A program made the translations under genes and the position numbers. DNA of 14,487 nt from DASZBX01 sp035943635 (lineage in GTDB: Bacteria > Actinomycetota > Actinomycetes > Streptomycetales > Catenulisporaceae), in NCBI GenBank assembly GCA_035943635.1, contig DASZBX010000116.1, forward strand, positions 1 through 14,487, in the 5' to 3' direction. Position 1 is the first letter of the stretch, and the number at the start of each line of letters is the position of its first letter. Under the pieces are notes generated by a model that had not been told where the DNA came from, did not search any database, and saw only the letters and a list, made by a program, of their open reading frames with translations. Shown piece by piece: positions 1 through 9,074 of the stretch.

Positions 1-3000
1 TTCGGGATTTCTCCGCGGGAGGCGTTGGCGATGGATCCTCGGCAGCGGTTGTTGTTGGAGGTGTGTTGGGAGTTGTTCGAGGATGCGGGTCTGGATGCGG
101 GGGGTTTGAAGGGCAGCCGCACCGGGGTGTTCATCGGCGCCGGGCCTTCGGACTATCCGCAGGGCGTGGAAGGGTACGTCGTCACCGGCACCACGCCGAG
201 CGTGTTGTCCGGGCGGCTGTCGTACGTGTTCGGGCTGGAGGGCCCCGCCGTGACCGTCGACACGGCCTGTTCCTCGTCGCTGGTGGCGCTGCACCACGCC
301 TGCCAGGCGGTGCGGTCCGGCGAGTGCACGATGGCGGTGGCCGGCGGCGCGTCGGTGATGTCGAGCCCGAAGGTGCTGATCGAGTTCAGCCGGATGCGCG
401 CCCTGGCCCCGGACGGGCGCTCCAAGGCGTTCGCGGCCAGTGCCGACGGGTTCGGGTTCTCCGAGGGCGTCGGCCTGCTGCTGGTCGAGACCCTCACCCA
501 GGCCCGGCGCCGGGGACACCGGATCCTGGCCGTCATCCGGGGTTCGGCCACCAACCAGGACGGCGCGTCCAGCGGGTTGACGGCGCCGAACGGTCCGTCC
601 CAGCGGCGGGTGATCCAGGCTGCTCTGGCGCGTGCGGGGGTGTCGGCGTCGGAGGTGGATGTGGTGGAGGCGCATGGGACGGGGACGTCGTTGGGTGATC
701 CGATCGAGGCGCAGGCGTTGTTGGAGACCTACGGGCGGGATCGGCCGGCGGATCAGCCGATGCTGTTGGGGTCGATCAAGTCGAACATCGGCCACACCCA
801 GGCCGCCGCGGGCGCCGCGAGCGTGATGAAACTGATATTGGCGATGCGCCACGGCGTGGTGCCGGCCACCTTGCACGTCGACGAGCCGAGCCCGCACGTG
901 GACTGGACGTCCGGCGCCGTGCAGCTGGCGGTGCAGGCGACGCCGTGGCCGGACACCGGCCGTCCGCGCCGGGCCGCGGTCTCCTCCTTCGGGATCAGCG
1001 GCACCAACGCCCACCTCATCCTCGAACAGGCACCCGAACCGGAGCCCGCGTCGACTGTCGGCGAGCCTGCCGGCGGCGCGACGGACCCGGCGGTCGAGGG
1101 CGTCACCGTGCCGTGGGTGCTGTCCGGGCGCGGCGAGCAGGGACTGCGCGGGCAGGCCGCGTCGCTGGCCCGATTCCTGGAAGACCGGCCCGGCCTCGAC
1201 GACCGGGACGTCGCGAGCGCGCTGGCCCGGCGCTCGGCCCTGTCCCACCGGGCCGTGGTGCTCGGCGGCGACCGGGCCGAACTGCTGGCCGGGCTGCGCG
1301 CCCTGGCTGCGGACCAGCCGGCCGCCGGACTCGTCCGGGGCGCGGCCGGCGCCGGCGCGGGCAAGGCGGTGCTGGTGTTCCCCGGGCAGGGTTCCCAGTG
1401 GCCGGGCATGGCGCTCGGGCTGCTGGACTCGGCCCCGGTGTTCCGCGACCGGCTGGCCGAGTGCGACCGCGCGTTGGCGCCGTTCACCGGCTGGTCGGTG
1501 CGCGACGTTCTGCTCGGCGTGCCCGGCAGCCCGGACCTGGACCGGGTGGACGTGGTCCAACCGGTGTTGTTCGCGGTCATGGTGTCGCTGGCCGCGCTCT
1601 GGCGGCAGGTGGGGATCGAGCCGGCCGCGGTGGTCGGGCACTCCCAGGGCGAGATCGCCGCCGCCTGCGTAGCCGGCGGCCTGTCCCTGGAAGACGCGTC
1701 CAGGGTGGTGGCGCTGCGCAGTCGCGCCCTGGCGTCGCTGTCCGGCCACGGCGCGATGGCGTCGCTGGGCCTGGGCCGCGAGGAGGCCGAGGCCCGGCTG
1801 GCCCGCTGGGGCGGGCGGCTGGTGATCGCCGTGGTGAACGGGCCCGGCTCGGTGGTGGTGTCCGGCGACGACGCCGCGATCGACGAACTGGTCGCCGAGG
1901 CCCAGGACTCCGGGGACCGGGCCCGGCGCCTGCCGGTCGACTACGCCTCGCACTCCCCGCAGGTGGAGCAGATCCGGGAGGAGTTGCTCACCGAGTTGCG
2001 CGGCATCACCCCCGGGACCTCGGACATCCCGTTCTACTCGGCGGTCACCGGCGGGCAGCTGGACACGGCCGGGCTCGACCCGGACTACTGGTACCGCAAC
2101 CTGCGCCAGCCGGTGCGCTTCGACGAGGTCACCCGGGTCCTGCTCGACCGCGGCTACGGACTGTTCGTCGAGGCGAGCCCGCACCCGGTGCTGACCCTCG
2201 GACTGCAGGAGACGATCGCCGCCGCGGGCACCGCCGCGCTCGTCGTCGGCACCCTGCGCCGCGACCACGGCGGCGCGGCCGACTTCCTCGGCTCGGTCGC
2301 GCAGGCCCACGTCGGCGGCGTGCCGGTCGACTGGGACAGTGTGCTCGGCCGCCGCCCGGGCGGCCAGGTCGACCTGCCGCCGTACGCCTTCCAGCGCCGC
2401 CGCTACTGGCAGGACGCCGCGGAGCCCTCCGGCGACGCGCTCGGCCGGGCCGGGCTGCGCGCCAGCGGCCACCCCCTGCTCGGCGCCGCCGTGGACGTGG
2501 CCGGCGGCGAGGCCGTCGTGCTGACCGGCCGGCTCTCGCTGCGCACCCACTCGTGGCTGGCCGACCACGAGGTCGACGGCCGGGCGCTGCTGCCCGGCAC
2601 GGCGTTCGTCGAGCTCGCGTTGCAGGCCGCGGCGGAGGCCGGCTGCGCCGGGATCGCGGAGCTGACCCTGGAGGCCCCGCTGGTGGTCCCGCCGGACGGC
2701 GCGGTCCGGATCCAGGTGGTCGCCGGCGCCCCGGACCAGCGGGGCGCACGCCCGGTGACCGTGTACTCGAGGCCGGAGCAGGACTTCGTCGACGGCGAGT
2801 GGACGACCCACGCCGTCGGCGAACTGGCCGGCTCGCCCGGGGCGGCGGATTTCGGCGCCCCGGCGGTCTGGCCGCCGACCGGAGCCGAGGCTTTGGACAC
2901 CGGGAAGCTGTACGAGGAGTACGCCGACCGCGGATACGGGTTCGGGCCGGCCTTCCAGGGGATCCGCAGGGCGTGGCGGCTGGGCGACGACGTCTTCGCC

Positions 3001-6000
3001 GAGGTCGGCCTGCCGTCCGCGCAGCGCGGGGACGCCGACCGGTACGGCGTGCACCCGGCCCTGCTGGACGCGGCGGCCCAGGCGGCCGGGATCCCGGTCC
3101 CGGGCCGGGAGCCGGAGCCGGGCGCGGACCTCCGGCTGCCGTTCGCGTTCAACGACGTGGTCCTGGTCGCGTCCGGCCCGGCCGACCTGCGGGTCAGGGT
3201 CCGGCGGATCGGCCCGGACCGGGTGGCGCTGGCAGCCACCGACCTCGACGGGCGCCCGGTCGTGTCCGTCGGCACGATGATCGTGCGCCCGGCCTCGGCC
3301 GCGCGGCGCGGCGCGGCCACCGACGGCGCACTGCGCGACGCGCTGTTCCGCCTCACCTGGGTGCCGGTCGGCCGCACCGGGGCCGGGACCGGGACTGCGC
3401 CGTCCGGGCCGGCGGCCGGCCGGCGGCGCTGGGCCGTGGTCGGCGCGGACGAGCCGGACCTGCCCGCACGGCTCGGCGGCGCGGGCACGGTCGTCGGCGC
3501 GTTCCGCGACCTGGCCGAACTGCGCGCGGCGATCGCCGACGGAACCGCCGCGCCCGACCTGGTGGTGTGGAGCGTCCCCGAACCCGTCGGCGGCAGCAGT
3601 GGCGCCGACACCGCCGACCTGGCCGCAAACGTCCGGGCGGCCACCGCGGCCGCGCTGGAGGCGGTGCAGGCCTGGCTCGCCCGCGACGGCTTCGGCACCG
3701 GCCGCCTGGTCGTCCGGACCCGGGGCGCCGTCCTGGCTCAGGCCGGGCAGGACACCGTGAACCTGGCGTCGAGCGCCGTGTGGGGTCTGGTGCGCACGGC
3801 GCAGAGCGAACACCCCGGCCGGTTCGTCCTGGCCGACGACGGCGCCGGCCCCGGCGACGCCGGATCGGGGCGGGCCTGGGCCGCGCTGGCGGACGGCGAC
3901 GAACCCCAGCTCGCCCTGCGCTCCGACGACCTCCTGGCACCGCGGCTGGCCCACGCCGCCGGCGGCGGGAACCTGCTGCCGCCGGTCCCGCCCGGCCCCT
4001 GGCGGCTGGAGACCACCGGGGACCGGACGCTGGAGGGCCTGACCCTGGCGCCGTGTCCGGCGCCGGGCGCCGCGCTCGGCCCGCTCGAGGTCCGGGTGGC
4101 CGTGCGCGCGGCCGGGCTCAACTTCCGCGACGTGGTCACCGCGCTGGGCATGATCCCGGGCGAGAGCGACCTGGGCAGCGAGGGCGCGGGCGTGGTCACC
4201 GAGGTGGGCGGCGACGTGCCCGACCTGGCGCCCGGCGACCGGGTCCTGGGCTGCTGGACCAACGCGTTCGGCACCGAGGCGGTGACCGACCACCGGCTGC
4301 TCGCCCGGATCCCCGGGGACTGGACCTTCGAACAGGCCGCGTCGGTGCCGGTGGCCTTCCTCACCGCGTACCACGGGCTCTTCGACCTGGCCGGGCTGCG
4401 TCCCGGCGAGTCGGTGCTCGTCCACGCCGGCGCCGGCGGGGTCGGCTCGGCCGCGATCCAGCTGGCCCGGCACGGCGGCGCCCGGTTGTTCGCCACCGCC
4501 GGGGAGGGCAAGTGGCCGGTCCTGCGGTCCGCCGGACTCGACGACGCCCACATCGCGTCCAGCCGCACGCTCGACTTCGAGCGCCGGTTCGGCGAGCAGA
4601 CCGCCGGGCAGGGCGTCGACGTGGTGCTCAACTCGCTGGCCGGCGACTTCGTCGACGCGTCGCTGCGGCTGCTGCGCCCCGGCGGCCGCTTCATCGAGAT
4701 GGGCAAGACCGACATCCGGGACCGGCAGGACGTGGCCGCCGCCCACCCCGGCACCGAGTACCGGGCCTTCGACCTGCGCGGCGCGGGGCCGGACCGGATC
4801 CGGGAACTGCTGGCGCGGATCCTGGGCCTGTTCCGGGCCGGGGAGCTGCAGCTGCCGCCGTTGACCGTCTGGGACGTGCGCCGGGCGGTCTCCGCCTTCC
4901 GGTTCATGAGCCGGGCCGGGCACGTCGGCAAGATCGTGCTGACCGTCCCGCCGGCCGCGGACCCGGACGGGACGGTCCTGATCACCGGCGGCACCGGAAC
5001 CCTCGGCGGCCTGGTCGCGCGCCACCTCGCCGGACAGGGCGCCCGGCACCTGCTGCTGCTCAGCCGCCAGGGCCGAGAGGCGCCCGGCGCGCCGGAGCTC
5101 GAGGCCGACCTGGCCGGACTCGGCGCCACGGTGCGGATCGCGGCCTGCGACGTCGCCGACCGGGCCCAGCTCGCCGGGGCGCTGGCCGCCGTGCCGGCCG
5201 ACCATCCGCTGACCTCGGTGGTGCACACCGCCGGAGTCCTCGACGACGCGATCCTGCCCTCGCTCACCCCGGACATGATCGACACGGTCATGCGGCCCAA
5301 GGTCGACGCGGCGCTGCACCTGCACGAGCTGACCAAGGCGGCCGGCCTGGCCGAGTTCGTGCTGTTCTCCTCCGGCGCCGGGCTGACCGGCGCCCCCGGA
5401 CAGGGCAACTACGCGGCCGCGAACGTCTTCCTCGACGCGCTCTGCGCCGACCGCCGGGCGACCGGCTTGCCGGCCACCTCGATCGCGTGGGGCCTGTGGG
5501 CGCAGACCAGCGGGTTGACCGCCGGGATCACCGGCTCCGACCGGGCCCGGATCACCGGGTACTTCGCCCCGCTGCCCACCGGGCAGGCGCTGGCCCTGTT
5601 CGACGCCGCGCGCGGGTCCGCCGAGGCCGTCGTGCTCGCGAGCGCCGTCCGCGGCGACCGGCTGCGCGCCCTGGCCCGGGACGGCTCGCTTCCGGCGCTC
5701 TGGCGCGGGCTGGTCAACGCCCCGGCCCGGCCGGCGGTCGCGGCGGGGGACCCGGCCGCCGACCTGGCCGGCCGGCTGGCCTCGCTGAACGTCGCCGAGC
5801 AGAAGCAGTTCCTGCTCCGTCTCGTCTGCTCGCACGCCGCGGTCGCGCTCGGCGCGGGCGACCTGGAGGAGATGGAACCGGACCGCGCGTTCCGCGACCT
5901 CGGGTTCGACTCGCTCACCGCGGTCGACCTGCGCAACCGGCTGGCCGCCGCGACCGGCGGCCGCTTCTCGGCGACGCTGGTCTTCGACCACCCGACACCG

Positions 6001-6291
6001 GCCGAACTGGCCGAGTACCTGCGCGCCGAACTCACTATCGGGGCGCCGGCGCGTTCCGTGCCGGAGCTCCAGGAGATCGAGAGCCTGGAGCGGACCCTGC
6101 TGCGCGGCGAGCCGGGGGAGCAGGCGCGGGCCGAGATCACCCGGCGGCTGCAGGCCCTGCTCAGCCGCTGGACGGAGGCGAACCCGGACGGCGCGGCGTC
6201 GTCCCGCGACGTGGCACAGGCCGAGATCGACTCCGCCACCGACGACGAACTCTTCGCCCTGCTCGACGGGGACCTTCCCGGCGCGGTCTGA
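1..6291 (+). CDS. Modular type I polyketide synthase, fully reducing module KS-AT-DH-ER-KR-ACP (5' partial)
   Basis: The reading frame is open from base 1, so the N-terminus and the start of the KS lie upstream. Domains by nucleotide: KS 1-1030 (Cys 268-270 in DTACSSS, His 673-675 and 793-795); AT 1366-2260 (GHSQGE, Ser 1642-1644); DH 2470-3310 (HxxxGxxxxP with His 2566-2568, Asp 3067-3069); structural KR half 3337-4000; ER 4003-4945 (NADPH motif HAGAGGVG 4423-4446); KR 4969-5700 (TGGTGTLGG 4984-5010, Ser 5371, Tyr 5410); ACP 5800-6027 (GFDSL, Ser 5911-5913); docking domain 6058-6288. All catalytic residues checked are present. The AT motifs RVDVVQP (1543-1563) and YASH (1942-1953) are the known methylmalonyl-CoA signature. 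LDD at 5239-5247 marks a B-type KR. Inferred role: one extension with methylmalonyl-CoA followed by full reduction to a saturated alpha-methyl unit. There is no thioesterase, and the tail resembles class 1a docking domains, so the chain should pass to another subunit. Confidence 0.97.
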   Translation, partial: FGISPREALAMDPRQRLLLEVCWELFEDAGLDAGGLKGSRTGVFIGAGPSDYPQGVEGYVVTGTTPSVLSGRLSYVFGLEGPAVTVDTACSSSLVALHHACQAVRSGECTMAVAGGASVMSSPKVLIEFSRMRALAPDGRSKAFAASADGFGFSEGVGLLLVETLTQARRRGHRILAVIRGSATNQDGASSGLTAPNGPSQRRVIQAALARAGVSASEVDVVEAHGTGTSLGDPIEAQALLETYGRDRPADQPMLLGSIKSNIGHTQAAAGAASVMKLILAMRHGVVPATLHVDEPSPHVDWTSGAVQLAVQATPWPDTGRPRRAAVSSFGISGTNAHLILEQAPEPEPASTVGEPAGGATDPAVEGVTVPWVLSGRGEQGLRGQAASLARFLEDRPGLDDRDVASALARRSALSHRAVVLGGDRAELLAGLRALAADQPAAGLVRGAAGAGAGKAVLVFPGQGSQWPGMALGLLDSAPVFRDRLAECDRALAPFTGWSVRDVLLGVPGSPDLDRVDVVQPVLFAVMVSLAALWRQVGIEPAAVVGHSQGEIAAACVAGGLSLEDASRVVALRSRALASLSGHGAMASLGLGREEAEARLARWGGRLVIAVVNGPGSVVVSGDDAAIDELVAEAQDSGDRARRLPVDYASHSPQVEQIREELLTELRGITPGTSDIPFYSAVTGGQLDTAGLDPDYWYRNLRQPVRFDEVTRVLLDRGYGLFVEASPHPVLTLGLQETIAAAGTAALVVGTLRRDHGGAADFLGSVAQAHVGGVPVDWDSVLGRRPGGQVDLPPYAFQRRRYWQDAAEPSGDALGRAGLRASGHPLLGAAVDVAGGEAVVLTGRLSLRTHSWLADHEVDGRALLPGTAFVELALQAAAEAGCAGIAELTLEAPLVVPPDGAVRIQVVAGAPDQRGARPVTVYSRPEQDFVDGEWTTHAVGELAGSPGAADFGAPAVWPPTGAEALDTGKLYEEYADRGYGFGPAFQGIRRAWRLGDDVFAEVGLPSAQRGDADRYGVHPALLDAAAQAAGIPVPGREPEPGADLRLPFAFNDVVLVASGPADLRVRVRRIGPDRVALAATDLDGRPVVSVGTMIVRPASAARRGAATDGALRDALFRLTWVPVGRTGAGTGTAPSGPAAGRRRWAVVGADEPDLPARLGGAGTVVGAFRDLAELRAAIADGTAAPDLVVWSVPEPVGGSSGADTADLAANVRAATAAALEAVQAWLARDGFGTGRLVVRTRGAVLAQAGQDTVNLASSAVWGLVRTAQSEHPGRFVLADDGAGPGDAGSGRAWAALADGDEPQLALRSDDLLAPRLAHAAGGGNLLPPVPPGPWRLETTGDRTLEGLTLAPCPAPGAALGPLEVRVAVRAAGLNFRDVVTALGMIPGESDLGSEGAGVVTEVGGDVPDLAPGDRVLGCWTNAFGTEAVTDHRLLARIPGDWTFEQAASVPVAFLTAYHGLFDLAGLRPGESVLVHAGAGGVGSAAIQLARHGGARLFATAGEGKWPVLRSAGLDDAHIASSRTLDFERRFGEQTAGQGVDVVLNSLAGDFVDASLRLLRPGGRFIEMGKTDIRDRQDVAAAHPGTEYRAFDLRGAGPDRIRELLARILGLFRAGELQLPPLTVWDVRRAVSAFRFMSRAGHVGKIVLTVPPAADPDGTVLITGGTGTLGGLVARHLAGQGARHLLLLSRQGREAPGAPELEADLAGLGATVRIAACDVADRAQLAGALAAVPADHPLTSVVHTAGVLDDAILPSLTPDMIDTVMRPKVDAALHLHELTKAAGLAEFVLFSSGAGLTGAPGQGNYAAANVFLDALCADRRATGLPATSIAWGLWAQTSGLTAGITGSDRARITGYFAPLPTGQALALFDAARGSAEAVVLASAVRGDRLRALARDGSLPALWRGLVNAPARPAVAAGDPAADLAGRLASLNVAEQKQFLLRLVCSHAAVALGAGDLEEMEPDRAFRDLGFDSLTAVDLRNRLAAATGGRFSATLVFDHPTPAELAEYLRAELTIGAPARSVPELQEIESLERTLLRGEPGEQARAEITRRLQALLSRWTEANPDGAASSRDVAQAEIDSATDDELFALLDGDLPGAV

Positions 6292-6309
6292 GCCGCGGTC
6301 CGCGAAGGA

Positions 6310-6344
6310 GCGGCCGGGGACCGCGCCGCGCGGTCCCCGGCCGC
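6310..6344. terminator. Bidirectional intrinsic terminator between convergent PKS and TetR genes
   Basis: A perfect 16-bp inverted repeat (GCGGCCGGGGACCGCG and its complement) has a 3-base loop at 6326-6328. It begins 18 bases after the PKS stop and lies 5 bases beyond the TetR stop on the other strand, so it can serve both genes. There is no T-tract, which is usual for actinobacterial hairpin terminators. Function is inferred from structure and position. Confidence 0.8.
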
Positions 6345-6349
6345 GGCGG

Positions 6350-6955
6350 TCAGCGGGGCGGCTGTCCGCCGCACAGGCGCAGGGTGCTCTCCAAGCACAG
6401 CGACTGCGCCGCGTCGCTGGTCAGCCGCCCGGCCGCGAGCTGCGCCGCGGCCGTGTGCTGGAGTCCGAGCACGGCGGCGGCGAGCCAGGCCGCGGGCAGG
6501 GACGGGTCGATGCCGCCCGCGTCCTGGCCGCGCTGGATGATCCCCTCCAGCCGCGGCGGCACCACGTCGTGCGGGTCGTCGTTGTCCGGCCGGGGGATCC
6601 GGGCCGCGGCGGGGTCGAGCAGCAGGGGGTAGCGGCGCAGGAACTGCCAGCCGGCGTCGAGGAACCGGGCCAGCGCGTCGGCGGCCGGCGCGGCGTCGAG
6701 GTCGGCGGCGTCCAGCAGCGCGGCGTACTCCGCGGCCGCGCTCTGGACCAGGGCGGCGACCAGGGCGTCGCGGGAGGGGAAGTGCGCGTAGACCGTCTGC
6801 CGGGTGACCCCGGCCCGCGCGGCGATCTCCTCCATGCTCGTGTCCGGCCGCTCGCCGAGCAGGACTCTGGCCGCGTTCAGGATGCCGGCGATGCTGCGCT
6901 GGGCATCGGTCCGGCGCCGACGTGGCGGGGTGCTGGGGTGGTGTGCGTCGGCCAT
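6350..6955 (-). CDS. TetR/AcrR family transcriptional regulator
   Basis: The 201-residue protein is of normal length for TetR. The N-terminal DNA-binding domain spans residues about 18-65, with the helix-turn-helix in TSMEEIAARAGVTRQTVYAHF (residues 39-59), a clear TetR signature. The helical C-terminal part would bind a ligand and dimerise. A basic stretch (PRRRR) precedes the domain. The gene is convergent with the PKS and divergent from the drrAB-like exporter operon, with 65 bases between start codons. This is the classic arrangement of a local repressor of an efflux operon that is relieved by the exported compound or a precursor. The start is an ATG at 6953-6955 with only a weak GGTGG directly before it, and a candidate promoter would give an almost leaderless mRNA. 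Family assignment is firm. Target and ligand are inferred. Confidence 0.93.
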   Translation of the reverse strand: MADAHHPSTPPRRRRTDAQRSIAGILNAARVLLGERPDTSMEEIAARAGVTRQTVYAHFPSRDALVAALVQSAAAEYAALLDAADLDAAPAADALARFLDAGWQFLRRYPLLLDPAAARIPRPDNDDPHDVVPPRLEGIIQRGQDAGGIDPSLPAAWLAAAVLGLQHTAAAQLAAGRLTSDAAQSLCLESTLRLCGGQPPR

Positions 6956-7020
6956 TCCACCAAGAGTACGCGACCGAAAGTAACCTTGACAAGCCGTATG
7001 AGATAGATAATTCTTACGTC
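6956..7020. promoter_or_regulatory. Divergent promoter/operator region, TetR gene and ABC exporter
   Basis: Rightward: TTGACA at 6986-6991 matches the -35 consensus exactly, and GATAAT at 7006-7011 is a good -10, though the 14-base spacing is short. Transcription would begin about 7018, next to the ATG at 7021. Leftward: TTGTCA (complement of 6988-6993) and TACTCT (complement of 6963-6968), 19 bases apart, would start near 6956, next to the TetR ATG. The two -35 boxes overlap in the palindrome CTTGACAAG (6985-6993). Imperfect inverted half-sites CGTA (6995-6998) and TACG (7015-7018) flank the rightward -10 and could be an operator. These are reading-based calls only. Confidence 0.45.
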
Positions 7021-8033
<1,013 letters not shown>

Positions 8034-8037
<4 letters not shown>

Positions 8038-8918
8038 GCTCCTTCGCCGCCCCCACTGCCCCGGCCGCCGCCACGCCCGATCCCGCGGCCGACGGCGTCC
8101 CGGCCACGCCCGAGGACCTGATCGACGCGCTGCTCGCGGACGGCCGCTCCCGCCAACGCGCCGGCGCGCTGACCGCCTCCGCCGCCTTCGCGCGGCGCGC
8201 CCTGCTCAAGATCAAGCACGACCCGAAGCAGCTCGTGGACTCGGCCGCTATCCCGATCCTGTTCACGGTGCTCTTCACCTACCTGTTCGGCGGCGCCATC
8301 AGCGGCTCGACCGGCAGCTACCTCACCCTCCTGCTACCGGGCGTGCTGTGCATGAGCATCTCCATCGTCACCATGTACGGCGGCGCCCGCCTGGCCCAGG
8401 ACATGCAGAGCGGCGCCTTCGACCGCTTCCGCGGCCTGCCGATCTGGCGCGGCGCGTTCGTTCTCGGCGGCCTGTTCAGCGACGCCGGCCGCTACCTGTT
8501 CGCGTCCGCGGTCGTCCTGGTCCTCGGCGTGGCCATGGGCTACCGCCCCGACGGCGGCGCACCGGGCGTCATCGCCGCCGTCGCCCTGGTGATCGCCTTC
8601 GGGCTCGCCCTGTCGCTGGTGTGGTCCACCCTCGCCCTGGTCATCCACGACCCGGCCGTCGTGCTGAGCATCGCCAACGCGATCCTGATCCCGCTGTCCT
8701 TCGCCAGCAACATCTTCGTCCAACCCACCACCATGCCCGGCTGGCTCCGGGACTTCGTCAACGTCAACCCGCTCAGCCACGTCGCTGCGGCGGCCCGGGA
8801 CCTGATGAACAACACCGGCGGTACGGCCGGCGCGGTGACGTGGTCGCTGATCGCGACCGCCGCGATCGTCGCCGTGTGCGCGCCGATCACGCTGCGGCTC
8901 TACAGCAGGCAGGGGTGA
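8034..8918 (+). CDS. ABC-2 type transporter permease, DrrB-like
   Basis: A 294-residue membrane subunit. About six hydrophobic segments can be seen at residues 69-87, 97-118, 152-170, 177-203, 208-229 and 267-288. The conserved DrrB-like stretch LPGVLCMSISIVTMYGGARL and the segment PLSFASNIFVQPTTMPGWL followed by VNPLSH are hallmarks of ABC-2 exporters of the daunorubicin type. A long Ala/Pro-rich cytoplasmic N-terminus (about 45 residues) precedes a basic amphipathic stretch (FARRALLKIKHDPKQL). The start codon overlaps the stop of the ATPase gene (ATGA), so both proteins should be made in a fixed ratio as one exporter. The operon ends at the hairpin about 40 bases downstream. Family is firm. 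The exported molecule is not known. Confidence 0.94.
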
Positions 8919-8956
8919 GGGGCGGCCGGTGATCCCGGTCGTCTTGGCGTGTCCGG

Positions 8957-8994
8957 GTCATCGGCCCGCCGGCTGGTCCCGGCGGGTCGATGAC
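8957..8994 (+). terminator. Intrinsic terminator of the ABC exporter operon
   Basis: The 16-base arms GTCATCGGCCCGCCGG (8957-8972) and 8979-8994 pair fully apart from one G-U, around a 6-base loop CTGGTC. It starts 38 bases after the permease stop. No T-tract follows. The high stability and placement support termination. Confidence 0.75.
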
Positions 8995-9008
8995 TAAGAT
9001 CTCGTAGG

Positions 9009-9068
9009 ATGCCGTCCCGAGTTCGACGCATCGCAGACTACGGATTCTGGCCGGACGAGGAGCCCTGA
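9009..9068 (+). CDS. Possible 19-codon upstream ORF (leader peptide or gene remnant)
   Basis: The ATG at 9009 opens a frame encoding MPSRVRRIADYGFWPDEEP and stops at 9066-9068, six bases before the ATG of the next gene. Its last codons contain GAGGAG (9057-9062), the best ribosome-binding site for that gene, so translation could be coupled. The RxRxxADYG pattern reminds me of the N-terminus of small actinobacterial hypothetical proteins, so it could be a truncated remnant. Its own Shine-Dalgarno is poor. Coding status is uncertain. Confidence 0.2.
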   Translation: MPSRVRRIADYGFWPDEEP

Positions 9069-9074
9069 CCCGAG

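Noticed and set aside
945..6632. A very long second forward frame (and long reverse frames such as 3738-5408 and 5409-6992) over the PKS gene
   Set aside because: Arg/Gly/Pro-rich translations without domains. They are by-products of G/C-saturated codon positions over a clear PKS reading frame.
6922..7020. Upstream in-frame start for the ABC ATPase
   Set aside because: It would overlap the TetR coding region and both promoters, and the extra 33 residues match nothing in the family.
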